Part shown: in pieces, positions 1 to 5,179 of the stretch
How positions within the stretch are numbered: the stretch's first letter is position 1
How the letters are laid out: every line of letters starts with the position of its first letter
NCBI GenBank assembly: GCA_029879945.1
Contig: JAOUPJ010000257.1
Coordinates: 1-5,179 of the forward strand
From: Gammaproteobacteria bacterium
Lineage (GTDB): Bacteria > Pseudomonadota > Gammaproteobacteria > S012-40
Direction: 5' to 3'
Length of the DNA stretch: 5,179 nucleotides
Translations under genes and position numbers: made by a program
Notes under the pieces: generated by a model
Seen by the model: the letters and a program-made list of their open reading frames with translations, nothing else
The model's database searches: none
What the model was told of the DNA's origin: nothing

Positions 1-10
1 CCTATGGCGC

Positions 11-32
11 AAAAATTTTCTGCCGGAGGCAG
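11..32 (-). terminator. Weak hairpin with T-run, possible end of the operon
   Basis: Read on the minus strand, a perfect 5-bp stem (CTGCC, loop TCC, GGCAG; positions 20-32) is followed by AAAA and then five T residues (positions 11-15). It lies about 100 bases past the slyD stop codon, where a terminator would be expected. The stem is short and the T-run does not follow it directly, so this is a poor match to a classical intrinsic terminator. It may be chance. Confidence 0.3.
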
Positions 33-70
33 TGATAGTCGATCGCAACGGGTAAAGATTGAGCCGACAA

Positions 71-87
71 GCCCCGCAAAGAGGGGC
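71..87 (-). terminator. GC-rich hairpin downstream of slyD
   Basis: On the minus strand a GCCCC/GGGGC stem of 5 bp encloses a 7-base loop, beginning 48 bases after the slyD stop codon. The bases after it are TTGTCGG, not a T-run, so it lacks half of an intrinsic terminator. It could protect the 3' end of the message, or terminate together with the second hairpin further downstream. No gene is supported in positions 1-135. Confidence 0.3.
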
Positions 88-135
88 CAGTGTGGAGTTA
101 CCGGTGGTCAATTCGCACGTGTTGAACGAAATTGG

Positions 136-627
136 CTAGTGCTCGACTCCACCGGTTCCATGGGCATGGCGGTGGCTGATCTCGTCTTGGGTGGCATCCC
201 GGACATCCATGACTTCAATATCATAGGTAAGAGACATACCGGCGTAAGGGTGATTCGTGTCCACGTCTATCATCTTTAGCCCCACCTTGAGCACGGTAAC
301 GGGCACAGGACCATTCTTGCTGTTGAGTTTTACGATCATGCCTTTTTGCAGCTTGGGCTTGGTTTTTCCCTCGCGCATGATGTAATTCACAGACACGCGC
401 TGTGTCATGTCTTCCAGTTTATTACCATAGGCCTCGTCGGGGCTAAGTGTAATGGTAATCTTGTCACCTTTGGACTTTCCTTCCAGGGCCTTTTCTACCC
501 CGGGCATCATATTGCTGTGTCCATGCAAATAGGCCAGTGGGGTAGAGCTGTAAGATTGCTCCAGGAGCCTGTCACCCTCACTCAAGACATAATGAATACT
601 GACTACCTTATCTTTTTCTATTTGCAT
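136..627 (-). CDS. slyD: SlyD-like FKBP-type peptidyl-prolyl cis-trans isomerase
   Basis: This 163-residue protein is a cytoplasmic prolyl isomerase and folding chaperone of the SlyD branch of FKBPs. Seen directly: the N-terminal FKBP half has the SlyD hallmark YLHGHSNMMPGVEKALEG (residues 33-50), then AYGN (66-69). The inserted chaperone flap follows (about 69-131, with QRV near 76 and GPVPVTV near 106-112, then NHPYAGM at 125-131), and the FKBP fold is completed by IEVMDVRDAT (137-146). The tail is HRHAHG plus a final His. In E. coli the SlyD tail is long, rich in His and Cys, and binds nickel and other metals; here it is short, with four His and no Cys in the last twelve residues, so metal capacity is probably reduced. 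The ATG is preceded by AGG with a 7-base spacer. The start lies inside the end of the upstream gene (10-base overlap), suggesting translational coupling. The family call is secure; the metal role is inferred. Confidence 0.9.
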   Translation of the reverse strand: MQIEKDKVVSIHYVLSEGDRLLEQSYSSTPLAYLHGHSNMMPGVEKALEGKSKGDKITITLSPDEAYGNKLEDMTQRVSVNYIMREGKTKPKLQKGMIVKLNSKNGPVPVTVLKVGLKMIDVDTNHPYAGMSLTYDIEVMDVRDATQDEISHRHAHGTGGVEH

Positions 628-1409
628 AGTGCTACCTGGTTGAATTGACGAAGTTGATTTTCGCTGCGACTCTGTTTGACTTCAATGACGTGCTCTGTGC
701 GTTTCTGTATATCTTTTAGTGAACGCTTAAACACAGAAAACAAAGACCCTTTCAAATAGGGCTTGACCGACTTTTCGGGAATTTCTTTGAGGGTACAGAA
801 GATGGCGAGGGCATAGGTCAATTCGTCCTCTGATAAAAAGCCCTGGCGCTCCAATTCGGGTGAAACACAACGCGCACAACCACCGCCCCGATAGGGTCTG
901 GCCGTATTGGCCATCATCAATCCAAAACCCATAAACACGGCCACCAGCTCCATGAGGTGAAACCACTCGTCCTCTTCACAAGGTGGAGGCGATTTGGCGA
1001 GAAATGAGAGGTGATGTGCCAGGATATGGGCAAAATTAGCGATTTGTACTTCCGGATTGGCGGCTTGTCGCGGTTCCATATAGATACGCAGACGCTGTCC
1101 TGTGTTTTCCAGAACCGCAGGTAGGCTCATGTCATTTTCGCCGGGTTGTTCATGGTGTACGTCTACCAGTTCTACCGGCCAATAACTGAGTCCGCAATAA
1201 TTACGGACCTGATCGAAAATAAGCTGGCTCATATCGAAGGCATTGTTTGCCCGGCCAGGAAAAAATTGATCGCTTGGTAGCACCAGGGTGGTGTTTTGAT
1301 AAAAGGACTCGTCACCGAAGTTTTGCAGGCACCAACTGAATCCATTGAAAAGCCAGTCGATACTGGTTTCCGGAATCGGGATAGAGGACTTGCTCAGTAA
1401 ACCAAACAC
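618..1409 (-). CDS. Unrecognised 263-aa protein with degenerate HExxH-like motif
   Basis: I cannot name this protein. It is 263 residues long, with no signal peptide or clear membrane span. Residues 126-134 (FAHILAHHL) resemble the zinc-peptidase pattern AHELxH, but the catalytic glutamate position is isoleucine (H128-I-L-A-H132). Residues 147-170 (DEW..MELVAVFMGFGLMMANTA) resemble the downstream helix that supplies a third metal ligand, here possibly E154. Next come GGGCARC (C178 and C181) and QGFLSEDELTYALAIF (189-204). From memory, the combination of an AHELxH helix, a 'VFxGxG..AN' helix and a 'GxLSExxLxYALAxF' helix occurs in uncharacterised bacterial proteins; that link is unverified. 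The C-terminal 50 residues are basic and probably helical. The start is GTG: there is no in-frame alternative upstream before a stop codon at 1419-1421. It lies 43 bases after folE2 and overlaps slyD. It could bind metal without protease activity. Confidence 0.8.
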   Translation of the reverse strand: MFGLLSKSSIPIPETSIDWLFNGFSWCLQNFGDESFYQNTTLVLPSDQFFPGRANNAFDMSQLIFDQVRNYCGLSYWPVELVDVHHEQPGENDMSLPAVLENTGQRLRIYMEPRQAANPEVQIANFAHILAHHLSFLAKSPPPCEEDEWFHLMELVAVFMGFGLMMANTARPYRGGGCARCVSPELERQGFLSEDELTYALAIFCTLKEIPEKSVKPYLKGSLFSVFKRSLKDIQKRTEHVIEVKQSRSENQLRQFNQVALCK

Positions 1410-1416
1410 GACGATT

Positions 1417-1427
1417 CCCTATCCTCC
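1417..1427 (-). promoter_or_regulatory. Tandem ribosome-binding sequence for the GTG-start gene
   Basis: Two purine-rich stretches precede the GTG at 1407-1409 on the minus strand. GGAGGA lies 12 bases upstream, which is longer than usual, and AGGG lies 7 bases upstream, which is optimal. This supports the GTG as the true start, since no ATG is available until residue 60, deep within the conserved part. Confidence 0.6.
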
Positions 1428-1452
1428 AGTCCTACTTGTTCCAGATTGTTCG

Positions 1453-2241
1453 CTACAGGTTTTCTATCGTTGCATAGGCCGAGTGGTTATGGATAGATTC
1501 AAAATTTTCCGATTCCACTTTGTACCCGGTTATGCGCTTATCATCATTAAAGCGGGCCGCGATATCACGCACGATGTCTTCCACGAACTTGGGATTCTCG
1601 TAGGCCTTTTCGGTCACGTATTTTTCATCTGGTCTTTTCAACAAACCAAACAGTTCACACGATGCCTCTTGTTCCACGATATCGATGATCTCTTCTATCC
1701 ACACGAAATCTTTGGTGCGCACCGTAGCAGTGACGTGTGAACGTTGATTGTGGGCGCCATACTCAGAAATCTTTTTGGAGCAGGGACACAGACTGGTAAC
1801 CGGAACAACGACTCGAATCAACAAGCAGGGTTCGCCGTCGTGTATCTCACCGATAAAGGTGACGGCATAGTCCAGCAGACTGGCGACTTTGGAAACGGGC
1901 GCCTTCTTGTTAATAAAATAGGGGAAGGTCATTTCGATGTGGCCGGACTGGGCCTCAAGCCGAACCACCATTTCCTTGAGCATCTCTTTAAATGAATCGA
2001 CGCTAATTTCGCGTTCGTGGTTATTGAGGATCTCTACGAAACGCGACATGTGAGTGCCTTTAAAATTATGAGGCAGGTTCACATACATATTGAAATTGGC
2101 GACGGTGTGCTGTTCACCGCCGGCGCGTTCCTGTACGCGGACCGGGTGACGGATGTCTTTGATGCCAACTTTATCGATGGCCAGTTGACGAGTGTCTTTC
2201 GTGTTTTGTACGTCAGCGATGGGTGCTGTGGGCATATTCAT
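1453..2241 (-). CDS. folE2: GTP cyclohydrolase FolE2 (type IB)
   Basis: FolE2 hydrolyses GTP to 7,8-dihydroneopterin triphosphate and formate in the cytoplasm, supplying folate and 7-deazapurine synthesis. The 262 residues match the family length. Motifs seen: DIRHPV (29-34), GTHMSRF (62-68), SLCPCSK (150-156) with the Cys pair C152/C154 that includes the known active-site cysteine, AHNQRS (163-168), SCELFGLLKRPDEKYVTE (194-211), NPKFVEDIVRD (216-226) and ESENFESIHNHSAYA (243-257), whose Glu and His residues belong to the metal site. Type IB enzymes are unrelated in sequence to the zinc-dependent FolE and are known to tolerate other metals; some bacteria use them under zinc starvation. The ATG has an excellent ribosome-binding site. 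It begins 3 bases after queD ends, and its product is the substrate of QueD, so the pairing is functionally coherent. I see no convincing Zur operator upstream. Whether this genome also has FolE cannot be seen. Confidence 0.96.
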   Translation of the reverse strand: MNMPTAPIADVQNTKDTRQLAIDKVGIKDIRHPVRVQERAGGEQHTVANFNMYVNLPHNFKGTHMSRFVEILNNHEREISVDSFKEMLKEMVVRLEAQSGHIEMTFPYFINKKAPVSKVASLLDYAVTFIGEIHDGEPCLLIRVVVPVTSLCPCSKKISEYGAHNQRSHVTATVRTKDFVWIEEIIDIVEQEASCELFGLLKRPDEKYVTEKAYENPKFVEDIVRDIAARFNDDKRITGYKVESENFESIHNHSAYATIENL

Positions 2242-2244
2242 AGT

Positions 2245-2625
2245 CTAGTCCTCAGTGTAAGTCACGCAGGCGCGCTCTGTCTCCCAAAGTGTTAATGCGC
2301 TCACTCGAACCCGCTGAGTGTTGATGGCCGCTCCGAGACGTTTATACAGGTAGGCAGCAATATTTTCTGCCGTGGGATTTATTTTATCAAAAGGCGGAAT
2401 ATCATTCAGGTTGTAATGGTCCAGCTCATCAAGGATTTTTTTAGTTTCAGACTTGATGACTTTAAAGTCTAGACCCATTCCAATCTCATCCAGGGCGGTG
2501 GCAACAACTTGAATCTCCACCTTCCAATTGTGACCGTGCAGGCGACTGCACTCACCAGGGTATTCCCGGAGAGAATGGGCGGCGGCGAAATCAGTCACCA
2601 CCTTCATGGTATAACGCGCGTTCAT
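2245..2625 (-). CDS. queD: 6-carboxy-5,6,7,8-tetrahydropterin synthase QueD
   Basis: QueD converts 7,8-dihydroneopterin triphosphate to 6-carboxytetrahydropterin, the second step from GTP toward queuosine. The 126-residue length fits the family. Visible residues: zinc ligands H17 (in FAAAH), H30 and H32; the catalytic cysteine C26 in the motif C-SRL-HGH, which has the CxxxHGH spacing typical of QueD; the catalytic D69-H70 pair in ELDHYNLND; NPTAENIA (83-90); and the substrate-binding glutamate E115 in WETERA. The spacing argues against the mammalian-type pyruvoyltetrahydropterin synthase, and the cysteine argues against the folate-bypass PTPS-III type, which uses glutamate. A role beyond queuosine cannot be excluded because no queC, queE or queF is present here. 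The first ATG is chosen, although its ribosome-binding site is weak (CAAGA) and a Met at residue 7 is an alternative. It starts 16 bases after dxs and ends 3 bases before folE2, which makes its substrate. Confidence 0.93.
   Translation of the reverse strand: MNARYTMKVVTDFAAAHSLREYPGECSRLHGHNWKVEIQVVATALDEIGMGLDFKVIKSETKKILDELDHYNLNDIPPFDKINPTAENIAAYLYKRLGAAINTQRVRVSALTLWETERACVTYTED
2249..2253 (-). promoter_or_regulatory. Ribosome-binding site of folE2 inside the queD 3' end
   Basis: GAGGA stands 7 bases before the folE2 ATG on the minus strand and overlaps the last codons of queD. It fixes the start at the first Met rather than the Met two codons later, and it implies coupled translation of queD and folE2. 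Confidence 0.7.
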
Positions 2626-2641
2626 AATCTTGACTATAATA

Positions 2642-4582
2642 CTAGGAATTGACGCCTAAGGGTAGAGGCTGACGCTTTTTATGAGACTGGCCCAGCTCAA
2701 TGCTGCGTATGATACCACTCGCGTCCAGCCCGCACATGCTTAAAAGCTCTTCTCTGCCACCGTGATCAACAAATTTGTCGGGCAGGCCCAGGTTAATGAT
2801 CTGAGGGGGGTGTTCCATTTTGACCAACAATTCGTTGATGGCCGAACCGGCACCACCTTCAATGGCGTTCTCTTCCACCGTAACTAGCAGATCAAAACGA
2901 CTGGCCCAGTAGAGCACCAGCTCCGTATCCAGTGGTTTGATGAAGCGCATATTGGCCACATTGGCGTCCAGTTTTTCACCTGCCTCCAGGGCGGCTGCCA
3001 CGGTGGAGCCGAAGGCCAGGATGCCAATGGAGGCCTTGCCCTTGCGTTTCACCTCGGCTTGACCTAGTGGAATCAGTTCCATTTCTTCTGCTGGCATGAC
3101 GCCGGGACCGTGTCCCCGTGGATATCGCACGGCGGCGGGGCCATTGTGCATAAAGCCTGTATAGAGCATTTGTCGGCATTCGTTCTCATCCGAAGCGGCC
3201 ATGATCAGCATATTGGGTATGCAGCGCATGAAGCTGATATCGAAACTGCCGGCATGGGTCGGACCATCGGGGCCGACAAGTCCAGCGCGGTCGATGGCAA
3301 ACAGCACGGGCAAGTCCTGCAGGGCAACGTCGTGGACCATCTGGTCATAGGCGCGTTGGAGAAACGTAGAGTAGATGGCGACCACGGGTTTGACGCCATC
3401 GCATGCCATACCGGCGGCCAGCGTCACCGCGTGTTGCTCGGCAATGCCTACATCGAAATAGCGTGAAGGAAATTGCTCCGAGTATTCCACCATACCGGAG
3501 CCTTCGCGCATGGCGGGCGTGATGGCGACCAGACGCTCGTCCTGTTTTGCCATATCACACAACCACTTACCGAACACCTGGGTGTACGTCGGGGTTTCGG
3601 GCTTGGTGACAGGGGCGGCTTGCCCTGTTTGCGGGTCCATTTTTCCTACGCCGTGAAATTTACAGGGATTCTCTTCCGCCGGGGCGAAGCCTTTACCCTT
3701 TTTGGTAATCACGTGCAGAATTTGCGGACCCTTGAGTCCACGCAGATTTCGCAAAGTGGGAATCAGGGTTTCCAGATCGTGACCGTCTACCGGGCCGATA
3801 TAGTTGAAGCCCAGTTCCTCGAACAGGGTACCCGGAATCACCATCCCTTTCACATGCTCCTCGGCACGTCGCGCCAGTTCAGAAAGACTGGGGATGGATT
3901 TCAAAACCTTTTTACTGCCTTCGCGCACCTGGGAGTAGATTTTGCCACTCATGATGCGGGCGAGGTAATTAGACAAGCCACCCACATTCGGTGAGATGGA
4001 CATGTCATTGTCGTTGAGGATGACCAGGATGTCGGCGTCCATATCGCCAGCATGATTCAGGGCCTCGAAGGCCATGCCTGCTGTCATGGCACCATCGCCA
4101 ATCACGGCAACGGTTCTACGATCAGACTTTTGGGTTTGGGCGGCAATGGCCATCCCCAGGGCGGCACTGATAGAGGTGCTGGAGTGACCCACGCCAAAGG
4201 TGTCGTATTCGCTTTCACCCCGTTTGGGGAAACCGGCCAGCCCGTCTTTTTGACGTAGGCTGCTCATCTGATCTCGTCGACCAGTTAAAATCTTATGTGG
4301 ATAACTCTGGTGGCCCACGTCCCACACCAGACGGTCATAGGGTGTGTTGTAGACGTAGTGCAGGGCAATGGTGAGTTCGACGGTGCCTAGTCCGGCGGCC
4401 AAATGTCCACCTGTTTTGGAAACACTATCAATAAGATAGCTACGCAACTCGGCAGCCAGCGCAGCAAGCTGTTCGATCTCCAGGGTGCGCAGATCGTCTG
4501 GGCTGTTTACTGAGTACAGTAATGAATTCAAAGTGTTATCAGTCATTTGCCCAGTGTGAATACTTCCCGTTGATGGCGCCAT
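2642..4582 (-). CDS. dxs: 1-deoxy-D-xylulose-5-phosphate synthase
   Basis: DXS condenses pyruvate and glyceraldehyde 3-phosphate, with thiamine diphosphate and Mg2+, to give DXP. This is the first committed step of the MEP isoprenoid pathway, and DXP is also a precursor of thiamine and pyridoxal. Seen: H60 (H49 in E. coli) in GGHLAAGLGTVEL; the ThDP motif from GDGAMTAG (162-169) to NDND (190-193); the linker VPGTLFEELGFNYIGPVDGHD variant (249-269); ITPAMREGSG (354-363); the catalytic glutamate E382 in GIAEQHAVT; DRAGLVGPDGPTHAG (431-445) with H443; and the C-terminal transketolase domain with YPRG and VTVEENA. The 646 residues slightly exceed the E. coli 620. A second Met at residue 13 (position 4546) would give 634 residues and bring E382 and H443 to exactly E. 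coli numbering (370 and 431), so the true start is uncertain. ispA lies upstream and queD follows after 16 bases. Confidence 0.98.
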   Translation of the reverse strand: MAPSTGSIHTGQMTDNTLNSLLYSVNSPDDLRTLEIEQLAALAAELRSYLIDSVSKTGGHLAAGLGTVELTIALHYVYNTPYDRLVWDVGHQSYPHKILTGRRDQMSSLRQKDGLAGFPKRGESEYDTFGVGHSSTSISAALGMAIAAQTQKSDRRTVAVIGDGAMTAGMAFEALNHAGDMDADILVILNDNDMSISPNVGGLSNYLARIMSGKIYSQVREGSKKVLKSIPSLSELARRAEEHVKGMVIPGTLFEELGFNYIGPVDGHDLETLIPTLRNLRGLKGPQILHVITKKGKGFAPAEENPCKFHGVGKMDPQTGQAAPVTKPETPTYTQVFGKWLCDMAKQDERLVAITPAMREGSGMVEYSEQFPSRYFDVGIAEQHAVTLAAGMACDGVKPVVAIYSTFLQRAYDQMVHDVALQDLPVLFAIDRAGLVGPDGPTHAGSFDISFMRCIPNMLIMAASDENECRQMLYTGFMHNGPAAVRYPRGHGPGVMPAEEMELIPLGQAEVKRKGKASIGILAFGSTVAAALEAGEKLDANVANMRFIKPLDTELVLYWASRFDLLVTVEENAIEGGAGSAINELLVKMEHPPQIINLGLPDKFVDHGGREELLSMCGLDASGIIRSIELGQSHKKRQPLPLGVNS

Positions 4583-4609
4583 AATGCCTGCAAACCCCTA
4601 AGGTTTCAA
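4581..4609 (-). promoter_or_regulatory. Candidate sigma-70 promoter at the front of dxs
   Basis: In the 108-base gap between ispA and dxs, the minus strand shows TTGAAA (positions 4604-4609, one mismatch to TTGACA), a 17-base spacer and CATTAT (4581-4586, two mismatches to TATAAT). The -10 box overlaps the first ATG, so transcripts from here would begin inside the longer reading frame and could only be translated from the second Met at 4546. The stretch also contains a 5-bp hairpin (AAACC/GGTTT, 4592-4606) that covers part of the AGGGG serving as a possible ribosome-binding sequence for the first ATG. The match may be accidental, since ispA and dxs are often co-transcribed. Confidence 0.3.
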
Positions 4610-4690
4610 GCCGATATTCTTGCGTAACGCGTTGAAAGGAGTTCTTTTTGATAATAGACCAATCCACTGGGTGCTGCTTTTTTAATTGGA

Positions 4691-5179
4691 CTATTTTTCG
4701 CGATTGATAATGTAATTGGCGATACTTCGCAGCGAGTCGGCGGTATCGTCAAACGAGCGCAAGGCGTCCAGCGCCTGTTTATGGAGCTGTTTTGCCATTG
4801 CCTTGGCACCATCCAGTCCCAACAGGGAAACGAAGGTAGGCTTGTTTCGGGCCTCGTCAGAACCTTGTGTCTTACCGATGACCTCGGTATCGCCTTCCAC
4901 GTCCAGGATATCGTCCTTGACTTGAAAGGCCAGCCCGATATGTTGTGCATACTGATCCAGTTGCACGATAGAGCCGTCATTGATGTCCAGATCGCCGCTG
5001 ATGGCACCCAGTAAAACGCTGGCACGAATCAGAGCGCCTGTTTTAAAGCGATGCATGGTTTCCAGTTGTTGCTGGGTCAGTCCTTTACCGACCGAGTACA
5101 GGTCGATGGCCTGGCCTCCCACCATGCCTTCACTCCCACAGGCCTTGGCCAGAATGGAAATCATCTTCAGGCGTGCGGC
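4691..5179 (-). CDS. ispA: Farnesyl diphosphate synthase (geranyltranstransferase), 3' part
   Basis: This enzyme condenses dimethylallyl and geranyl diphosphate with isopentenyl diphosphate to farnesyl diphosphate, downstream of DXS. The frame is open to the right edge, so only the C-terminal 162 residues are present; E. coli IspA has 299. Seen: GMVGGQAIDL, HRFKTGALIRA and the second aspartate-rich motif in FQVKDDILDVEGD (DDxxD, Mg2+-diphosphate binding), followed by GKTQGSDEARNKPTFVSLLG and a terminal ADSLRSIANYIINREK helix that ends like E. coli IspA. The first DDxxD motif and the chain-length-determining residues before it lie outside the window, so farnesyl rather than geranylgeranyl product is inferred from overall similarity and from the adjacent dxs. 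The internal Met near the edge (position 5164) is not a start, because the conserved sequence continues through it. Confidence 0.95.
   Translation of the reverse strand, partial: AARLKMISILAKACGSEGMVGGQAIDLYSVGKGLTQQQLETMHRFKTGALIRASVLLGAISGDLDINDGSIVQLDQYAQHIGLAFQVKDDILDVEGDTEVIGKTQGSDEARNKPTFVSLLGLDGAKAMAKQLHKQALDALRSFDDTADSLRSIANYIINREK

Noticed and set aside
4..279. Plus-strand open frame of 91 codons at the left edge
   Set aside because: Its 3' half is antisense to the well-supported slyD gene, it resembles no known family, and it has no clear ribosome-binding site. It is a shadow frame.
1410..1452. Gap between folE2 and the unknown gene, examined for a terminator or promoter
   Set aside because: The 43 bases contain only the ribosome-binding sequences of the unknown gene. 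No hairpin with a T-run or promoter pair was seen.
2634..2645. AT-rich imperfect inverted repeat (CTAGTATTATAG) before queD, considered as a Zur-like operator or a -10 box
   Set aside because: Only four base pairs are symmetric, it overlaps the dxs stop codon, it matches the usual Zur palindrome poorly, and no -35 sequence lies 16-18 bases upstream of TATTAT.
3473..3994. Plus-strand open frame of 173 codons opposite dxs
   Set aside because: It lies wholly antisense to the conserved core of DXS. Its composition (rich in His, Gly and Arg) is what reverse reading of a coding gene produces.
4606..5025. Minus-strand open frame of 139 codons overlapping ispA and the ispA-dxs gap
   Set aside because: It is out of frame with ispA, whose conserved DDILD and KTGALI motifs establish the true frame. 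The translation is rich in Trp, Ser and Arg and looks like no protein family.
1..5179. tRNA, rRNA, CRISPR repeats, insertion-sequence ends or riboswitch
   Set aside because: No cloverleaf, repeated spacer structure, long terminal inverted repeat or recognisable aptamer core (such as a THI box before dxs) was seen on either strand by eye.

Overview
This window comes from a bacterium, most likely a gammaproteobacterium. The DXS, IspA and SlyD proteins resemble, from memory, their Escherichia coli counterparts through most of their length, and the gene order ispA-dxs followed by folE2 is one I associate with environmental gammaproteobacteria. Base composition looks close to even. I cannot name a genus. 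No phage, transposon, CRISPR or RNA gene is visible, so this reads as ordinary, densely packed chromosome.

Every supportable gene lies on the minus strand and is read from the right edge to the left. The order of transcription is: ispA (3' part only, cut by the right edge), a 108-base gap with a possible promoter, dxs, a 16-base gap, queD, a 3-base gap, folE2, a 43-base gap, an unrecognised 263-residue protein starting with GTG, and a slyD-like FKBP prolyl isomerase that overlaps the unknown gene by 10 bases. The last 135 bases (positions 1-135) hold two small hairpins and no convincing gene, and this is probably where the transcript ends.

Two pathways are joined here. DXS makes 1-deoxy-D-xylulose 5-phosphate, the entry to the MEP isoprenoid route, and IspA condenses the resulting C5 units to farnesyl diphosphate. 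FolE2 converts GTP to 7,8-dihydroneopterin triphosphate, which is the substrate of QueD (6-carboxy-5,6,7,8-tetrahydropterin synthase), the next step toward queuosine and other 7-deazapurines. FolE2 also feeds folate synthesis. The unknown protein carries an HxxxH motif that looks like a zinc-peptidase HExxH site whose catalytic glutamate has been replaced by isoleucine. It is the most interesting item in the window. SlyD closes the cluster as a likely folding helper and metal-binding protein. No new multi-gene system is evident. The tight spacing makes co-transcription likely from dxs onward, but this is inference.
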